Assembly: GCA_039984955.1 (NCBI GenBank)
Contig: JBDWTN010000007.1
Location: forward strand, 124,001-188,000
Direction of reading: 5' to 3'
Source: Marinobacter alexandrii
GTDB lineage: Bacteria; Bacteroidota; Bacteroidia; Cytophagales; Cyclobacteriaceae
Length of the DNA stretch: 64,000 nt
Both the position numbers and the translations under genes were made by a program. This document shows, in pieces, positions 24,837 through 33,962 of the stretch (positions are counted from its first letter, which is position 1; each line of letters opens with the position of its first letter). The notes below the pieces were generated by a model. It was not told the origin of the DNA and did no database searches. It saw only the letters and a program-made list of their open reading frames with translations.

Positions 24837-25823
24837 ATGATTAAAACTTCTGTTGTTATACTTAATTATAATGGGAGAAACTATCTGGAAAAATTTCTCC
24901 CTTCCGTTATCGCTCACTCGAAAGATGCAGAAATCATTGTAGCAGACAATCATTCCAGTGATGATTCAATTGAATTTCTTTCTACAAAATTCCCTCATGT
25001 ACGATTGATCAAACTCCATAAAAATTATGGATTTGCTGGAGGATATAACGAAGCATTAAAAAAAATTGATGCAGAATATTTCTTACTTCTTAATTCGGAT
25101 GTTGAAGTAACGGAGAACTGGCTTCAACCTATGGTATCCTTTCTGGATAATAATGAGCTCTATGCAGCATGCCAACCTAAAATCAAGGATTATAATCATA
25201 AAGCTTTATTTGAGTATGCAGGTGCTGGCGGAGGGTTTCTTGATTTTTTGGGATACCCTTTCTGCAGAGGGCGGATTTTCAATCACTTAGAAATTGACTC
25301 AGGACAGTACAATAACCCCATGGATATTTTTTGGTCTTCAGGTGCATGCATGTTGGTAAGATCAAATGTTTTCTTTGAGGCAGGTGGATTCGACTCAGAT
25401 TTTTTTGCTCATATGGAAGAAATCGACTTGTGTTGGCGTATTAATAGCCTTGACCTCAAGATCAAATCGATTCCAGAATCCACGGTTTATCATGTTGGTG
25501 GCGGTACTTTAGATAAATCGAATTCATTCAAAACTTATCTTAACTTCCGTAATGGGCTTTTTCTACTTCTGAAGAATCTTCCACTTAAGAAATTATGGCA
25601 AAAAATTCCCGCAAGGGTACTACTCGACTGGGTTGCTGCTATGAAATTCCTTATTGAAGGAAATCCCAAACACAGTCTTTCGGTTTTAAGAGCACATGTA
25701 TCTGTGATTGCTAACTTCAATAAAACATTAAAAAAACGTCGGTTAACGTCCCCAATTCCTAAGTCTAAATTGATGCTTTTTGAATATTTCTTAAAGGGAA
25801 ATAAAAAATTTAGTAATCTTTAA
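24837..25823 (+). CDS. Family 2 glycosyltransferase
   Basis: 328 residues. A GT-A fold glycosyltransferase of the rhamnosyltransferase-like WcaE/RfbN group: SVVILNYNGRNYLEKFLPSV at the start, IIVADNHSSDDSIEFL for the nucleotide site, LLLNSDVEVTENW as DxD-like motif, and HMEEIDLCWRINSLDLKI, the ED/E acidic motif near 200. The region NYGFAGGYNEAL is the family's usual glycine segment. No membrane helices, so it acts at the inner face of the membrane using a nucleotide sugar; the acceptor is unknown, likely a surface polysaccharide or lipid. It starts immediately after the ybaB-like stop codon and its end overlaps the pspC gene on the other strand by four bases. Confidence 0.92.
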   Translation: MIKTSVVILNYNGRNYLEKFLPSVIAHSKDAEIIVADNHSSDDSIEFLSTKFPHVRLIKLHKNYGFAGGYNEALKKIDAEYFLLLNSDVEVTENWLQPMVSFLDNNELYAACQPKIKDYNHKALFEYAGAGGGFLDFLGYPFCRGRIFNHLEIDSGQYNNPMDIFWSSGACMLVRSNVFFEAGGFDSDFFAHMEEIDLCWRINSLDLKIKSIPESTVYHVGGGTLDKSNSFKTYLNFRNGLFLLLKNLPLKKLWQKIPARVLLDWVAAMKFLIEGNPKHSLSVLRAHVSVIANFNKTLKKRRLTSPIPKSKLMLFEYFLKGNKKFSNL

Positions 25824-26029
25824 TAATACCAAAGTGTATTATTTCGCCTTCTGAGGTGTTTTCTGAAATTCATTACAAAAGCTAAGCCCAGATAAATAAT
25901 GAGTGGCGAACCGAAAGTCAAGAAAGAGGTGTAAATAAAAAATAGTCGTATGCTGGAAGTAGGTATGCCTAGTTTCTCACCTAACCTGGTACAAACACCG
26001 AACGCATATTTCTCTAAATACTCTTGCAT
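25820..26029 (-). CDS. PspC domain membrane protein
   Basis: 69 residues, a single PspC domain. KYAFGVCTRLGEKLGIPTSS followed by IRLFFIYTSFLTFGSPLIIY and a second hydrophobic stretch LGLAFVMNF gives the usual two-helix PspC fold with a basic end (RKHLRRRNN). Full-length PspC of enterobacteria takes part in the phage-shock envelope stress response; these small single-domain forms in Bacteroidota have no partner PspA here and an unknown role. The start at 26029 faces the OmpA-like lipoprotein gene; its end overlaps the glycosyltransferase by four bases. Confidence 0.9.
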   Translation of the reverse strand: MQEYLEKYAFGVCTRLGEKLGIPTSSIRLFFIYTSFLTFGSPLIIYLGLAFVMNFRKHLRRRNNTLWYY

Positions 26030-26109
26030 GATTTACTAATTAGCTCAAAGATATACAATACTAGTTTTAGATAGTTCAATTATTAGTACTCCAAAACAAT
26101 AAATTCGAT

Positions 26110-26117
26110 TAATTTTG
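26110..26117 (+). promoter_or_regulatory. Candidate -7 box of the OmpA/TPR lipoprotein gene
   Basis: TAATTTTG matches TAnnTTTG and stands 60 bases before the ATG at 26178, giving a leader of about 54 bases. I see no TTG at the matching -33 position, so this is a moderate candidate only. Confidence 0.4.
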
Positions 26118-26177
26118 CGTGGATATAACTAAGAATTATACTATTTATTGTTTGTACAATTAAAAAAACAGAATCAA

Positions 26178-27941
26178 ATGAAAAAATTTAACCTAGCCAT
26201 GGCATTTGCTGCCGGAGCAATTTTGCTTTCCGGTTGTAAGCTTGACAAGATGATAAAATTGGCTCAGGAGAGTGATCTTCAAGTGAATCCTAATCCACTT
26301 GAAGTACACGGAGGAAACGTACCATTCGAGGTGAGTGCGGTTACTCCGCCAAAAACTCTTCCACAAAATACAATGCTCACTTTAAATACAATTTACGTAT
26401 ACGGTGATCAGGAAGTAACTGTTGGATCAATAGAAATGAAAGCTTCTGATTTTCCAAATAGTTCTTCAACTACTTCAAGGAGAGCAGAAAACTTCACATT
26501 CCCTTATCAGGAAGGAATGAATCCAGGTACGCTTTATATACAGGCTGTTGCAACTGATACACGAAACGGAAAGACAAAAGAGTCTGAGCGTCTTTCAGTT
26601 GCTCAAGGCCTAATCATGACTTCTGGATGGGTGAAAGATGTGACAATGGCATCTTACGCAGCTCATGGATATGATGATAGAGAAGAATTAGTTCCAACAA
26701 ATGTAGATTTCTACTTCGACCAAGGAAGATCTAATTTAAGAACGTCCTTAAAATATGATGGTGTATCTAATGCATCTAAAAGAGATGAGCTAAGTGCATT
26801 CATCGCTGAGAAGAATGTTACAAGAACAGTTACCATCACAGGTACTCACTCACCAGAGGGTACTGAAACAATAAACAGTGACTTATCTGAAGATAGAGCT
26901 TCAACAATCGAGAAATACTACAGAGCTAGAATGGATCGATATGATTATAAAGGAGCCGCAGATTCAATTGATTTCATCCTTAAGCCAGTTGTTCAGAATT
27001 GGGCTTCATTCAAAGCTGCTTTAGCTTCTTATGATGGGATTACTTCTGAGGAAAAGTCTCAGTACAACAACATCATCAATGGATCAGGTTCTTTCGTAGA
27101 AAAAGAGAAAGAAATGAAAAAGCTTTCTACCTACAAGAAAGTATTCAAAGATGTATATCCTGGTTTAAGAACAGCACAAACGAATGTTCTTACAGTAAAG
27201 CCTAAGAAATCTAATGCTGAGATAGCAGTTTTGGCCAAGTCTATCGTAAATGGAGATGCTAATGCGGATACATTGACTATAGAAGAGCTTATGTTCAGCG
27301 CTACCTTGACTCCATCTTTGGAAGAAAAAGCGTCTATCTACAAAGCTGCTGCTGACAAATCAGGAGCATGGGCTGCTCATAACAATCTTGCTGCTGCTCA
27401 CATTGAGATGGCAAAAAGAGGAGATGCTTCTAAATTAGACGGAGCTGCAACTCAACTTGAAATTGCTATGAACAAAATGGGCGATGCTGCTGAAGTACAA
27501 GCTAACATGGCTGCTGTTCAAGTTATGCAAGGTGAGTACGAAGCTGCTTATGAAACACTTAATGGTGTTAGCTCTTCTTCCAATGATATCAATGGAAAAG
27601 TAAGTGCTATGAAAGGCGCTGTTGAAGTGAGAATGGCTGAATACGATAAAGCTAAAGCTACATTTGCTTCCGCTACTAACGGAGAGAATGTAATGATCGA
27701 TAGAGGTCTTGCATACTTGCTAAGTGGTGATTACAAAATGGCAGATGCTGAATTCAATCAAGTAGAAAGAGCTGATGCTTATTACTTGCTTGCAGTTTCA
27801 GCAGCTAGACAAAGTAATGCTGCTGGTGTAGGTTCTAATCTTAAGAAAGCTGTTGATGCTGAGCCGTCTTACAAAGACATGGCATTAAATGATCTTGAAT
27901 TTACCAACTTCGCTGAAGCTGTAAACGAAGCAGTGAAATAA
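26178..27941 (+). CDS. OmpA-domain lipoprotein with C-terminal TPR-like repeats
   Basis: 587 residues from the ATG at 26178, which gives the lipoprotein signal MAFAAGAILLSGCKLDK. Residues about 30-145 are a beta domain, followed by an OmpA-like peptidoglycan-binding region near 170-260 (NVDFYFDQGRSNL, TITGTHSPEG, NSDLSEDRASTIEKYY). The rest, from about 385, is helical and alanine-rich with TPR-like units (AWAAHNNLAAAHIEMAKRG, AEVQANMAAVQVMQGEYEAA, MIDRGLAYLLSGDYKMADAE). Codon choice is strongly biased to GCT, AGA and GTT compared with its neighbours, which fits high expression. It probably links the outer membrane to peptidoglycan and scaffolds another complex. Ends at a strong terminator. 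Confidence 0.87.
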   Translation: MKKFNLAMAFAAGAILLSGCKLDKMIKLAQESDLQVNPNPLEVHGGNVPFEVSAVTPPKTLPQNTMLTLNTIYVYGDQEVTVGSIEMKASDFPNSSSTTSRRAENFTFPYQEGMNPGTLYIQAVATDTRNGKTKESERLSVAQGLIMTSGWVKDVTMASYAAHGYDDREELVPTNVDFYFDQGRSNLRTSLKYDGVSNASKRDELSAFIAEKNVTRTVTITGTHSPEGTETINSDLSEDRASTIEKYYRARMDRYDYKGAADSIDFILKPVVQNWASFKAALASYDGITSEEKSQYNNIINGSGSFVEKEKEMKKLSTYKKVFKDVYPGLRTAQTNVLTVKPKKSNAEIAVLAKSIVNGDANADTLTIEELMFSATLTPSLEEKASIYKAAADKSGAWAAHNNLAAAHIEMAKRGDASKLDGAATQLEIAMNKMGDAAEVQANMAAVQVMQGEYEAAYETLNGVSSSSNDINGKVSAMKGAVEVRMAEYDKAKATFASATNGENVMIDRGLAYLLSGDYKMADAEFNQVERADAYYLLAVSAARQSNAAGVGSNLKKAVDAEPSYKDMALNDLEFTNFAEAVNEAVK

Positions 27942-27961
27942 TTAATATTCTCACTAGTAAT

Positions 27962-27994
27962 AAAAAAGCCCTACCAGATTGGTAGGGCTTTTTT
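27962..27994 (+). terminator. Rho-independent terminator
   Basis: An A6 run plus GCCCTACCA (to 27976), loop GAT, then TGGTAGGGC followed by six T. It could work in both directions but serves the plus-strand lipoprotein gene. Confidence 0.9.
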
Positions 27995-28108
27995 ATTTAA
28001 TCATATATCTGTAATTCGATCATACTCATCGTTAAAAACCATCCGGAAAACGATCAATAATAAGGCATTCATCATTAATTTAGCAAACCGAAAAATACAA
28101 CTTTTACA

Positions 28109-29089
28109 ATGAGAGAAATCCAATTCAGAGAAGCACTTGGCGAGGCAATGAGTGAAGAAATGAGAAGAGACGAAGATGTCTTTTTAATGGGTGAGGAAGT
28201 AGCTGAGTATAATGGTGCTTATAAAGTAAGTCAGGGTATGCTTGATGAATTTGGAGCAAAACGAATAATAGATACCCCTATTGCTGAGCTAGGCTTTGCT
28301 GGAATTGGTGTTGGAGCTGCAGCGAACGGCCTACGTCCTATCATCGAATTCATGACGTTTAACTTTTCACTTGTAGCAATAGATCAAGTTATTAATAGTG
28401 CTGCAAAGATGCTTTCCATGTCTGGAGGTCAATATAGTGTTCCAATTGTATTTCGAGGGCCTACAGGAAACGCCGGACAACTAAGTCAACAACATTCTCA
28501 AAATTTTGAAAACTGGTATGCAAATACCGCTGGACTAAAAGTAGTCGTTCCTTCCAATCCATATGATGCTAAAGGACTTTTAAAAACGGCCATCAGAGAT
28601 GATAATCCTGTAATCTTCATGGAATCTGAGTTGATGTATGGAGACAAGGGTGAAGTTCCTGAAGAAGAATACTTATTAGAAATAGGTCAAGCAAATGTCG
28701 TAAGAGATGGATCAGATGTTACAATCGTTTCATTTGGTAAAATGATGAAAGTGGCTAATCAGGCTGCTGAAGAATTAACTAAAGAAGGAACCGAAGCTGA
28801 AGTGATTGATCTTAGATCAGTGAGACCAATAGACTACCAATCAATTGTTGAGTCTGTCAAAAAAACAAACAGGCTAGTGATTGTAGAAGAAGCATGGCCA
28901 TTGGCTTCAATCTCCTCTGAGATAAGTCACCATGTACAACGAAATGCATTTGATTGGCTTGACGCTCCTGTACACAGGATCACCAACAAAGATGTATCCC
29001 TTCCATATGCTCCAACATTAATTGAAGAAGTTCTTCCTAATGTTGCAAGAACTATTGAAGCAGTAAAGACAGTTACCTATCAGAAGTAA
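28109..29089 (+). CDS. pdhB: Pyruvate dehydrogenase E1 component, beta subunit
   Basis: 326 residues. With the alpha subunit it forms the thiamine-diphosphate-dependent E1 of the pyruvate dehydrogenase complex, turning pyruvate into acetyl groups for CoA. Family sequences present: EIQFREALGEAMSEEMRRDE, MGEEVAEYNGAYKVSQGM, IDTPIAELGFAGIGVGAA, EFMTFNF, RGPTGNAGQLSQQHSQ and VVVPSNPYDAKGLLKTAI, with the C-terminal RSVRPIDYQSIVESVKKT. The conserved Glu of the GEEVAEYNG stretch binds the cofactor. It stands alone with no pdhA beside it, a common arrangement in Bacteroidota. Assignment between PDH and branched-chain E1 favours PDH because of the QHSQNFENWYANTAGLK signature. Confidence 0.93.
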   Translation: MREIQFREALGEAMSEEMRRDEDVFLMGEEVAEYNGAYKVSQGMLDEFGAKRIIDTPIAELGFAGIGVGAAANGLRPIIEFMTFNFSLVAIDQVINSAAKMLSMSGGQYSVPIVFRGPTGNAGQLSQQHSQNFENWYANTAGLKVVVPSNPYDAKGLLKTAIRDDNPVIFMESELMYGDKGEVPEEEYLLEIGQANVVRDGSDVTIVSFGKMMKVANQAAEELTKEGTEAEVIDLRSVRPIDYQSIVESVKKTNRLVIVEEAWPLASISSEISHHVQRNAFDWLDAPVHRITNKDVSLPYAPTLIEEVLPNVARTIEAVKTVTYQK

Positions 29090-29110
29090 TTGACACAAAA
29101 TATTGTAATC

Positions 29111-29139
29111 AAAAAGGCAGACAACTCGTTTGCCTTTTT
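29111..29139 (+). terminator. Rho-independent terminator
   Basis: AAAAAGGCA (29111-29119) pairs with TGCCTTTTT (29131-29139), forming a terminator after pdhB whose A/T arms let it also end the convergent helicase gene, with which it overlaps by one base. Confidence 0.85.
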
Positions 29140-31073
29140 CATTTACGGCTATAAATGTCATAATTCAACTCGTAGACGGAAGCGTATTTACCATGCTTCT
29201 GAACATATTCAATTAAGTTGGTAAAGAAAGAATCAGATCCTAGAGTTGCTGAATCTCCGACGATTACCAGCCTGTGTCTGGCTCTTGTCATAGCTACATT
29301 CAACCTTCGGTATTCTTTCAAAAAACCTATTTCACCATCCGAATTAGATCTGGTAAGTGAGATGTAAATAGCATCACGTTCTTGCCCCTGAAATGCATCC
29401 ACACTATTGATATTAATGTGCTCTCGATAAGAAGCTACTTCCTCTGACTCGTTTACCTTCTTGTTTAGCACCTCTACTTGCGCCTTATATGGAGCAATAA
29501 CTCCAATGGAGAGTCCATCAGGTTTATCATCAGCAATGAGATTGATAAGTAAGTCTGCTTCATCTTCGTTATATGTGCTAAGAGTTTCCTTTTTGACTTT
29601 TTCGGTATATCCTGCCCCTGCTGTATCAACGAAATAAATGGCTGGTTCAAACATCTTATCTCTCGAAGTAACAGAGGAAGATGCCTTCAACTTACTATCG
29701 TAGAATTGAACACTTGAGAAATTCATAATAGATGCCTCCATCCTATATTGAGTTTCTAACATCACTTTAGCATCAGCTTGATTATCAACTCCTCTGTAGA
29801 ACAATGTATCTTCCAGTCCTTCTTTAGCAGCCTCTCTGGACTTAATGGTAGGCGGTAGTTGATGATGATCACCAGACATGATAACTCGTTGAACACGATT
29901 TAAGGGTATCCAACATGCGGCCTCCAAAGCTTGCGATGATTCATCAATAAATATGGTCTTAAACAGGCGATCTTGGATTAATGAATGGCAAGATCCAGTA
30001 AGCGTACATGCAATTACTTGAGCTTTATCTAAAAGGCTTTCTGAAATGTAGTTTTCTAAAAACCTGGACTCTCTCTTTAAACTTTTAGCCTCTTTGTACA
30101 ACATTTCACGTTGTGTCTTTTCCTGCTTCCCAAAATTTCGTTTGTATTTGCTTGCAAGCGTTCGAAATTCTTCAGATTGCTTTCTCATCTCCTTGAGTCT
30201 TCCAAAATCTGCATGCTGACTGATTTTTACATCCAAGCTGTTTTCCACTACTTCTGGAGTCAATCTTGCTGGATGTCCTATCCTCAATACACTTATGCCC
30301 TCATTAGCGAGTCTTTCTACAAGGAGGTCTACCGCGGCATTGCTCGGAGCACAAACAAGAGCCTGCCTTTCAATTTCCACAGTTTCTTTAATGCACTTAA
30401 CTAAAGTGGTTGTTTTACCTGTACCTGGAGGTCCATGAACGAATGCAACATCCTTTGAGCTAGCAATCTTTTCAAAAGCACTATTCTGTCCTTTATTCAA
30501 TGAAGGGACCTCATACATGTATCCTCCACCAAATTGTGCCTGCCGATTTCCATAAAAAACATCTCGTAGTTCTGATAAGCGATCATTTTTTGCATTTAAT
30601 ACCAGATTCAATGCTTTATTCATTTCCCGATAGGTAGAGTCATCAAACAAGAGATTCAATCCTAATCTATCTTCTTTAATCCAGTCAGGTAAAAATGATT
30701 GGTTAAGCACAACTCGCATCGTATACTCTTTTAAGTAGCCTACAACTCCGTTGATTGTCTTTTTCTCATCGCTTCCAGAAAATATTCCAACTACAGATCC
30801 TACGTGAAATGAATGTTTTTGCTCCCTATTTTTAGACTTAGATAATTCGAGTGTAAGTCGTTCACCGGTACTAATAAAGTCCTTTTCTATTTGAATAGGA
30901 TACCATGTAATCCCATTCTTTTCTCTGTCCTGAATGGTAGTAAGAGTCATTCGCTCTTGAAATTGAGTATAGTCAGCTTCCTTTTCTTTTTTAAGTAAAG
31001 CTATCTGATGCTCTAACTGATGGGTGATTTCTTCTGAGGTCAAGTGATTCAATTTTATGCAGCAATTAAACAC
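29139..31073 (-). CDS. Superfamily 1 helicase of the DNA2/NAM7 (SMBP2-like) type
   Basis: 644 residues. Helicase motifs in order: Q-like region with LNKGQNSAFEKI, Walker A GPPGTGKTTTLVKCI at about 215, motif Ia CAPSNAAVDLLVERL, Walker B IDESSQALEAACWIPL, motif III GDHHQLPPTI, motif IV LLETQYRMEASIMNF-like segment, motif V SVDAFQGQERDAIYISLTRS and motif VI RLNVAMTRARHRLVIVGD. This is the Upf1-like group (AAA_11/AAA_12), 5' to 3' translocases on RNA or DNA. A beta-barrel domain occupies residues about 80-180. The start is uncertain: GTG at 31073 or a later in-frame TTG nearer the conserved helix. It lies alone, facing pdhB, and divergent from the SRPBCC-like gene. Confidence 0.9.
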   Translation of the reverse strand: MFNCCIKLNHLTSEEITHQLEHQIALLKKEKEADYTQFQERMTLTTIQDREKNGITWYPIQIEKDFISTGERLTLELSKSKNREQKHSFHVGSVVGIFSGSDEKKTINGVVGYLKEYTMRVVLNQSFLPDWIKEDRLGLNLLFDDSTYREMNKALNLVLNAKNDRLSELRDVFYGNRQAQFGGGYMYEVPSLNKGQNSAFEKIASSKDVAFVHGPPGTGKTTTLVKCIKETVEIERQALVCAPSNAAVDLLVERLANEGISVLRIGHPARLTPEVVENSLDVKISQHADFGRLKEMRKQSEEFRTLASKYKRNFGKQEKTQREMLYKEAKSLKRESRFLENYISESLLDKAQVIACTLTGSCHSLIQDRLFKTIFIDESSQALEAACWIPLNRVQRVIMSGDHHQLPPTIKSREAAKEGLEDTLFYRGVDNQADAKVMLETQYRMEASIMNFSSVQFYDSKLKASSSVTSRDKMFEPAIYFVDTAGAGYTEKVKKETLSTYNEDEADLLINLIADDKPDGLSIGVIAPYKAQVEVLNKKVNESEEVASYREHININSVDAFQGQERDAIYISLTRSNSDGEIGFLKEYRRLNVAMTRARHRLVIVGDSATLGSDSFFTNLIEYVQKHGKYASVYELNYDIYSRK

Positions 31074-31114
31074 AAATCACTGAGTTTGGTTAATACTATA
31101 ACAAGAATAAGTTT

Positions 31115-31600
31115 ATGCTATTACAACCTGCTCCTCCCAACTTTCGAAATCATCAACACAAGTTTTCATTTGTCATAAAATCAGATGAATCAAAAGTTTG
31201 GCAATGGCTAAATGATCCTAAGACATTTATGAACAATCAAGTTTGGCCATATAAAGTAGAATTCTACAGCCCCCATCCTCCACAAATACAGAATGGATTT
31301 CACGAAGGGGTATTAACTAATCACACAGGGCCATTAATCAATTTTGCTGGGCAGTTGGTTTCGATTAAAGAAAACTATCGTGACTTACAGTACTTCTACG
31401 GTAGCTATGCTATTCGTTTTAGTTGGATAAGGCCCTACAGACTTGAATTTTGGACAAAGAATATGGAAGGTCATACAGAATTAACCTGTGCAATCAGTTC
31501 GTATGTAAAGCCTAGCATGTATTCACTTTGGAATAAAAGCCAGAAATTTTTCTGGAAGCGATTTAAAAAATGGTCTACTCAAAGTATAATGAAAATTTGA
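31115..31600 (+). CDS. SRPBCC/START-like hypothetical protein
   Basis: 161 residues. No signal peptide and no membrane helix. The start HKFSFVIKSDESKVWQWLND looks like the first strand and helix of an SRPBCC (Bet v 1-like) domain, followed by beta strands (GVLTNHTGPLINFAG, YFYGSYAIRFSWIRP, ELTCAISSYV) and an aromatic, basic C-terminal helix (YSLWNKSQKFFWKRFKKW), the position of the long helix in that fold. Members bind lipids or other hydrophobic ligands. The call rests on pattern only. The gene ends one base before the convergent ffh stop. Confidence 0.65.
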   Translation: MLLQPAPPNFRNHQHKFSFVIKSDESKVWQWLNDPKTFMNNQVWPYKVEFYSPHPPQIQNGFHEGVLTNHTGPLINFAGQLVSIKENYRDLQYFYGSYAIRFSWIRPYRLEFWTKNMEGHTELTCAISSYVKPSMYSLWNKSQKFFWKRFKKWSTQSIMKI

Positions 31601-31601
31601 G

Positions 31602-32930
31602 TTATTTCATTCCTCCTAACATATTGGCAAGAGCTCTCTTCCCTCCTGATTTGTTCATCATCTTCATCATCTTCCGCATCTGCTCAAATTGCTTCAAAAG
31701 TTGATTTACTTCCTGTATTGAGGTTCCACTTCCTTTTGCTATCCTTTGCTTTCGGGTGCCATTTAATACCTCTGGTTGTGTACGTTCTTTGGGAGTCATG
31801 GATTTAATAATCGCCTCGATAGGCTTAAGTGAGTCATCATCTATATCAATATCTTTGATTGCTTTTCCCATTCCAGGGATCATACCCAAGAGATCTTTCA
31901 TGCTTCCCATTTTTTTCATCTGCTCCATTTGAGCTAGGAAATCATCAAACCCGAATTGATTCTTCCGAATCTTCTTATTTATACGACGAGCTTCGTCCTC
32001 ATCATAATTCTGTTGCGCCCTTTCAACCAAGCTTACAACATCTCCCATCCCGAGAATTCTGCTAGCCATCCTATCTGGGTGGAACAGATCTATGGCATCC
32101 ATCTTCTCTCCTGTTGAGATATACTTGATTGGTTTCTGAACTTCTTTACGAATAGAAAGAGCCGCACCACCACGAGTGTCACCATCTAGTTTTGTTAATA
32201 CAACTCCATCAAAGTCCAATCGCTCATTGAAGGTTGCCGCTGTATTAACTGCATCCTGACCAGTCATTGCATCAACCACAAATAGCGTTTCTGCTGGCTT
32301 TACTTCCTTTTTGAGCTCAGATATTTCATTCATCATCTGCTCATCTACTGCCAATCTACCCGCAGTATCAATAATCAGTGTTCGTTTTCCATTATCCTTT
32401 GCATGCTTGATTGCATTTTTCGCAATCTTCACTGCATCTTTATTTTCAGGCTCAGCGTACACTTCAACACCTACTTGTTCGCCTAAAACCTTGAGCTGGT
32501 CAATTGCCGCAGGACGATAAATATCACAAGCTGCGAGTAAAACAGTACGCCCTTGCTTCTTTAAAAGACTAGCAAGTTTACCTGTAAAGGTGGTTTTACC
32601 AGAACCTTGAAGTCCTGAAATAAGGATAATGTTTGGATTGCCATCAAGACTAATCGGAACATTAGTATCTCCCATGAGCTTAGTAAGCTCTTCAGAAACA
32701 ATCTTCGTTAATAATTGACCAGGAGAAACCGAAATAAGTACATCTCTTCCTAACGCTTCTTCTTTAATGTTATCAGTGACATCTTTTGCTACTTTGTAAT
32801 TAACATCTGCATCGACTAGAGCTCTTCTGATCTCCTTGATCGTAGTTGCAATATTAATTTCTGTAATCTGCCCTTGGCCTTTCAGGTTCTTGAATGCCCG
32901 GTCCAGTTTTACACTTAAATTATCAAACAT
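31602..32930 (-). CDS. ffh: Signal recognition particle protein Ffh
   Basis: 442 residues. Ffh with 4.5S RNA recognises signal sequences on nascent proteins and hands ribosomes to FtsY. The N domain (residues 1-90) has MFDNLSVKLDRAFKNLKG; the G domain holds G1 GLQGSGKTTFTGKLA, DTAGRLAVDEQMM, TKLDGDTRGGAAL and the insertion box; the methionine-rich M domain runs from about 320, with MEQMKKMGSMKDLLGMIPGM and SGTSIQEVNQLLKQFEQM followed by a Met/Lys-rich end. All motifs are intact. Converges on the SRPBCC-like gene and is divergent from the acidic secreted protein. Confidence 0.97.
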   Translation of the reverse strand: MFDNLSVKLDRAFKNLKGQGQITEINIATTIKEIRRALVDADVNYKVAKDVTDNIKEEALGRDVLISVSPGQLLTKIVSEELTKLMGDTNVPISLDGNPNIILISGLQGSGKTTFTGKLASLLKKQGRTVLLAACDIYRPAAIDQLKVLGEQVGVEVYAEPENKDAVKIAKNAIKHAKDNGKRTLIIDTAGRLAVDEQMMNEISELKKEVKPAETLFVVDAMTGQDAVNTAATFNERLDFDGVVLTKLDGDTRGGAALSIRKEVQKPIKYISTGEKMDAIDLFHPDRMASRILGMGDVVSLVERAQQNYDEDEARRINKKIRKNQFGFDDFLAQMEQMKKMGSMKDLLGMIPGMGKAIKDIDIDDDSLKPIEAIIKSMTPKERTQPEVLNGTRKQRIAKGSGTSIQEVNQLLKQFEQMRKMMKMMNKSGGKRALANMLGGMK

Positions 32931-32954
32931 AATCGTACTTCAGTTTTCAGGATA

Positions 32955-32962
32955 CAAAGGTA
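32955..32962 (-). promoter_or_regulatory. Candidate -7 box of ffh
   Basis: TACCTTTG on the minus strand matches TAnnTTTG, 25 bases before the ffh ATG. No TTG is found at the usual -33 distance. Confidence 0.4.
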
Positions 32963-33058
32963 TAAAATAGTGTTCAGTGAATGATAGCTCTTTTGAAATG
33001 AAACCTTTTTTTACAGATAGAGTATAACTAGTACCTTGCATAACAAAATACAACCAAC

Positions 33059-33523
33059 ATGAAAAAGACTATTTTAATACTAGCCGTAGCGCTTTGTTTT
33101 TCTGTAGTAGGTCAAGCTCAGAAAGTAACGAAAAAGGATATTGTAGGCACATGGAAATTGGTGATTGATATCGAAGAGGAAATGGAAGAAGAAGCTGAAG
33201 ATGCTGACACTATGCTTGAAGAAGTGTTTATTAAGGCAATTTCTGGTTTCGTTGGAGGAATTATGGAAGATGTTGAGATCTATTTTGACTTTCAGAGTGA
33301 TAATGATGTAAAGATTACAGTAAATGCTTACGGCGAAACTGAAACTGAACGAGGTTCATGGTACATCAATCGTCGCGGTTACCTGGTAATTGAAGACATA
33401 GAAGACGATGACGATAGTTTTCATATCTCTGCGGACGATGACGAATGGAAATTAGTTGATGGGATTCTCGTAAGTGACGAACATGAGAGAGACAGAAATG
33501 TGTACATGGCTCGTGTAAACTAA
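33059..33523 (+). CDS. Acidic secreted lipocalin-like protein
   Basis: 154 residues with a cleavable signal peptide (LAVALCFSVVGQAQ). The mature start KKDIVGTWKLVIDIEEE is the entry strand of lipocalin-like domains. It is strikingly acidic: EEEMEEEAEDADTMLEE near residue 38 and EDIEDDDDSFHISADDDE near 122, with little positive charge except in strands ERGSWYINRRGYLVI. Possible divalent-cation binding is suggested by the acid clusters but not shown. It is probably monocistronic, divergent from ffh, and ends at a bidirectional terminator shared with DoxX. Confidence 0.78.
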   Translation: MKKTILILAVALCFSVVGQAQKVTKKDIVGTWKLVIDIEEEMEEEAEDADTMLEEVFIKAISGFVGGIMEDVEIYFDFQSDNDVKITVNAYGETETERGSWYINRRGYLVIEDIEDDDDSFHISADDDEWKLVDGILVSDEHERDRNVYMARVN

Positions 33524-33547
33524 GAACAATTAATCACCACTCTACTG

Positions 33548-33578
33548 AAAGGGCAATCTTCTAAGACTGCTCTTTTTT
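33548..33578. terminator. Bidirectional terminator between convergent genes
   Basis: AAAGGGCA (33548-33555) pairs with TGCTCTTT (33568-33575, one G-T pair), an inner TCTT pairs with AAGA, and a T run follows. It includes the end of the doxX-like gene. Confidence 0.65.
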
Positions 33579-33962
33579 ATTTATCAATACATCTAAGCTG
33601 ATTTTACCAGCTCCATTTAGCATCAAAAAAACTGAACCTGCAAGCATAGAAATAGCTGGATAAGTACTCGGGTATGTATCGCCTACATGAACTAAAAGGA
33701 TGGCTACAATAAAGTTGACAATCATCAAAATACTAGCTGGTCGAATTTTGAATCCCAAAAAGAAAAAAACACCACAAGTGAATTGAATATACACCGACAT
33801 TATTGCCGAAAAGAGAGGTAATGGCATTCCGTAGGCTTCAAGAAAGTTGCTAAACTCTAGCATTCGCTCCCAAGAAAATATATTATCTATCGTCCCGTAG
33901 ATAAGGTGAAAACCTACAGTCAGCCTAATGGGTAAGTCTGCGTAACCTTTTAGTTTATTCAT
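33561..33962 (-). CDS. DoxX family membrane protein
   Basis: 133 residues from the ATG at 33962; a start six codons earlier is possible but would increase the overlap with the upstream gene from 8 to 26 bases. Four membrane helices: LPIRLTVGFHLIYGTIDNIF, AIMSVYIQFTCGVFFFLGF, PASILMIVNFIVAILLVHVG and AISMLAGSVFLMLNGAGKIS. The R-x-x-x-G-x-x-x-I/L pattern of helix 1 and the ending NGAGKISLD are DoxX marks (the last is a very common GxxxxSLD motif). Coupled to the SGNH hydrolase gene by an 8-base overlap. It shares the family with another gene in the window but is not closely similar to it. Confidence 0.85.
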   Translation of the reverse strand: MNKLKGYADLPIRLTVGFHLIYGTIDNIFSWERMLEFSNFLEAYGMPLPLFSAIMSVYIQFTCGVFFFLGFKIRPASILMIVNFIVAILLVHVGDTYPSTYPAISMLAGSVFLMLNGAGKISLDVLINKKEQS

